41,582 nt of DNA from Ruminococcus flavefaciens (GTDB lineage Bacteria > Bacillota > Clostridia > Oscillospirales > Ruminococcaceae). The notes below the pieces were generated by a model. The model was not told where the DNA came from. It was given only the letters and a program-made list of their open reading frames with translations, and made no database searches. The position numbers were made by a program, and so were the translations under genes. Location of the stretch: positions 1 to 41,582 of the forward strand of contig NZ_UETD01000012.1 of the NCBI RefSeq assembly GCF_900116855.1, in the 5' to 3' direction. The first letter of the stretch is position 1. Every line of letters starts with the position of its first letter. Below are positions 41,232 to 41,582 of the stretch, in pieces.

Positions 41232-41582
41232 ATTATTAAATTTTTGAATTTGTAAGGTGCTGCACGGTTGTCGCTTTATAATCAGTCCGAGACCTGCGCA
41301 TTACGAATGCGCTGCACTACCAACTGTGCTACACAAGCATTATTAAATTTTTGAATTTTGTAAGGAGCTGCACGGTTGTCGCTTTATTTTCAGTCCGAGA
41401 CCTGCTCATTGTCGGTCAGAAATAAGTCGTACTGCTTCGCTTACGCTCCCATTGCTCCATATTTCTTTCCTTCGCAGGCTCCCTTCCTCTGCCACTGGCA
41501 GCGGTCGTCTGCTCAGCAAATTCGCTGCACGGGGAGCTGTGCTACACAAGCATTTTTAAATTTTTGAATTTGTAAGGGTGCT
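41232..41582 (-). repeat. Degenerate partial tRNA-Thr copies in tandem
   Basis: A partial tRNA (41291-41338) has acceptor 5' strand GCTTGTG, the D-arm and the CGT anticodon arm (GCGCA/TGCGC) but no T-arm; instead TCTCGGACTG and a ~60-base spacer follow. The spacer recurs after the next partial copy (anticodon arm piece at 41399-41410; 5' piece at about 41538-41553). The unit is about 107 bases. These cannot fold as full tRNAs. Confidence 0.8.

Noticed and set aside
41055..41255. Plus-strand ORF containing GASDPTRTGDLLI
   Set aside because: Translation of the antisense of tRNA-Thr; no ribosome binding site.

Overview
The window looks like the chromosome of a low-GC Gram-positive gut-type Firmicute, most likely a Ruminococcus-like Oscillospiraceae. 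The basis is strong AGGAGG ribosome binding sites, TGnTATAAT extended -10 promoters, a Tn916-type integrase, a TnpX-type serine recombinase with a TnpW-like neighbour, and proteins resembling Ruminococcus families from memory. The genus is inference; no search was run.

Layout. 1-1219: C-terminal part of a tyrosine integrase, two hairpins, a tRNA 3' end that looks like an attachment site, and a truncated copy of a DUF6076-type gene. 1462-9619: an array of mostly unrelated minus-strand genes: a DnaA-type ATPase with a CX5R phosphatase and a beta-flower repeat protein, several unknowns, a tandem paralogue pair, and a WYL regulator. Part of the array is separated by near-identical hairpins that sit beside extended -10 promoters. 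9910-14570: a tRNA 3' fragment with its terminator, a large serine recombinase, a TnpW-like protein, a possible oriT, a winged-helix protein and the full-length DUF6076-type gene. 15084-17062: a solitary HipA-like kinase and an ATP-grasp protein. 17097-21353: a tight seven-gene minus-strand operon of ordinary enzymes (FMN reductase, M24 peptidase, GNAT, an esterase broken by an amber codon, a rhodanese lipoprotein, an unknown, an SDR). 21539-22366: an XRE regulator divergent from a SLOG/DUF1273-like gene across an array of operator half-sites.

22363-39498 is the centrepiece: a complete DNA phosphorothioation (Dnd) modification-restriction locus, all on the plus strand. One promoter drives dptF-dptG-dptH and a small unknown ORF. 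A second promoter, overlapped by a perfect 40-bp palindrome, drives dndB-dndC-dndD-dndE-dndA and a 652-residue protein. That last protein has a SAP/Rho-N-like N-terminus, a cysteine-rich zinc-finger-like centre and a PD-(D/E)XK-like C-terminus. I do not know it as a Dnd component; it is the best candidate here for an undescribed restriction effector.

To the right are fused gene remnants (PLD-like and DUF4143), a TIR-domain protein with its own promoter, and a complete tRNA-Thr(CGT) followed by degenerate partial copies. The tRNA 3' end and terminator near 41.15 kb recur near 9.95 kb, so 9.95-41.15 kb may be one ~31-kb genomic island with the serine recombinase at one end and defence genes at the other.
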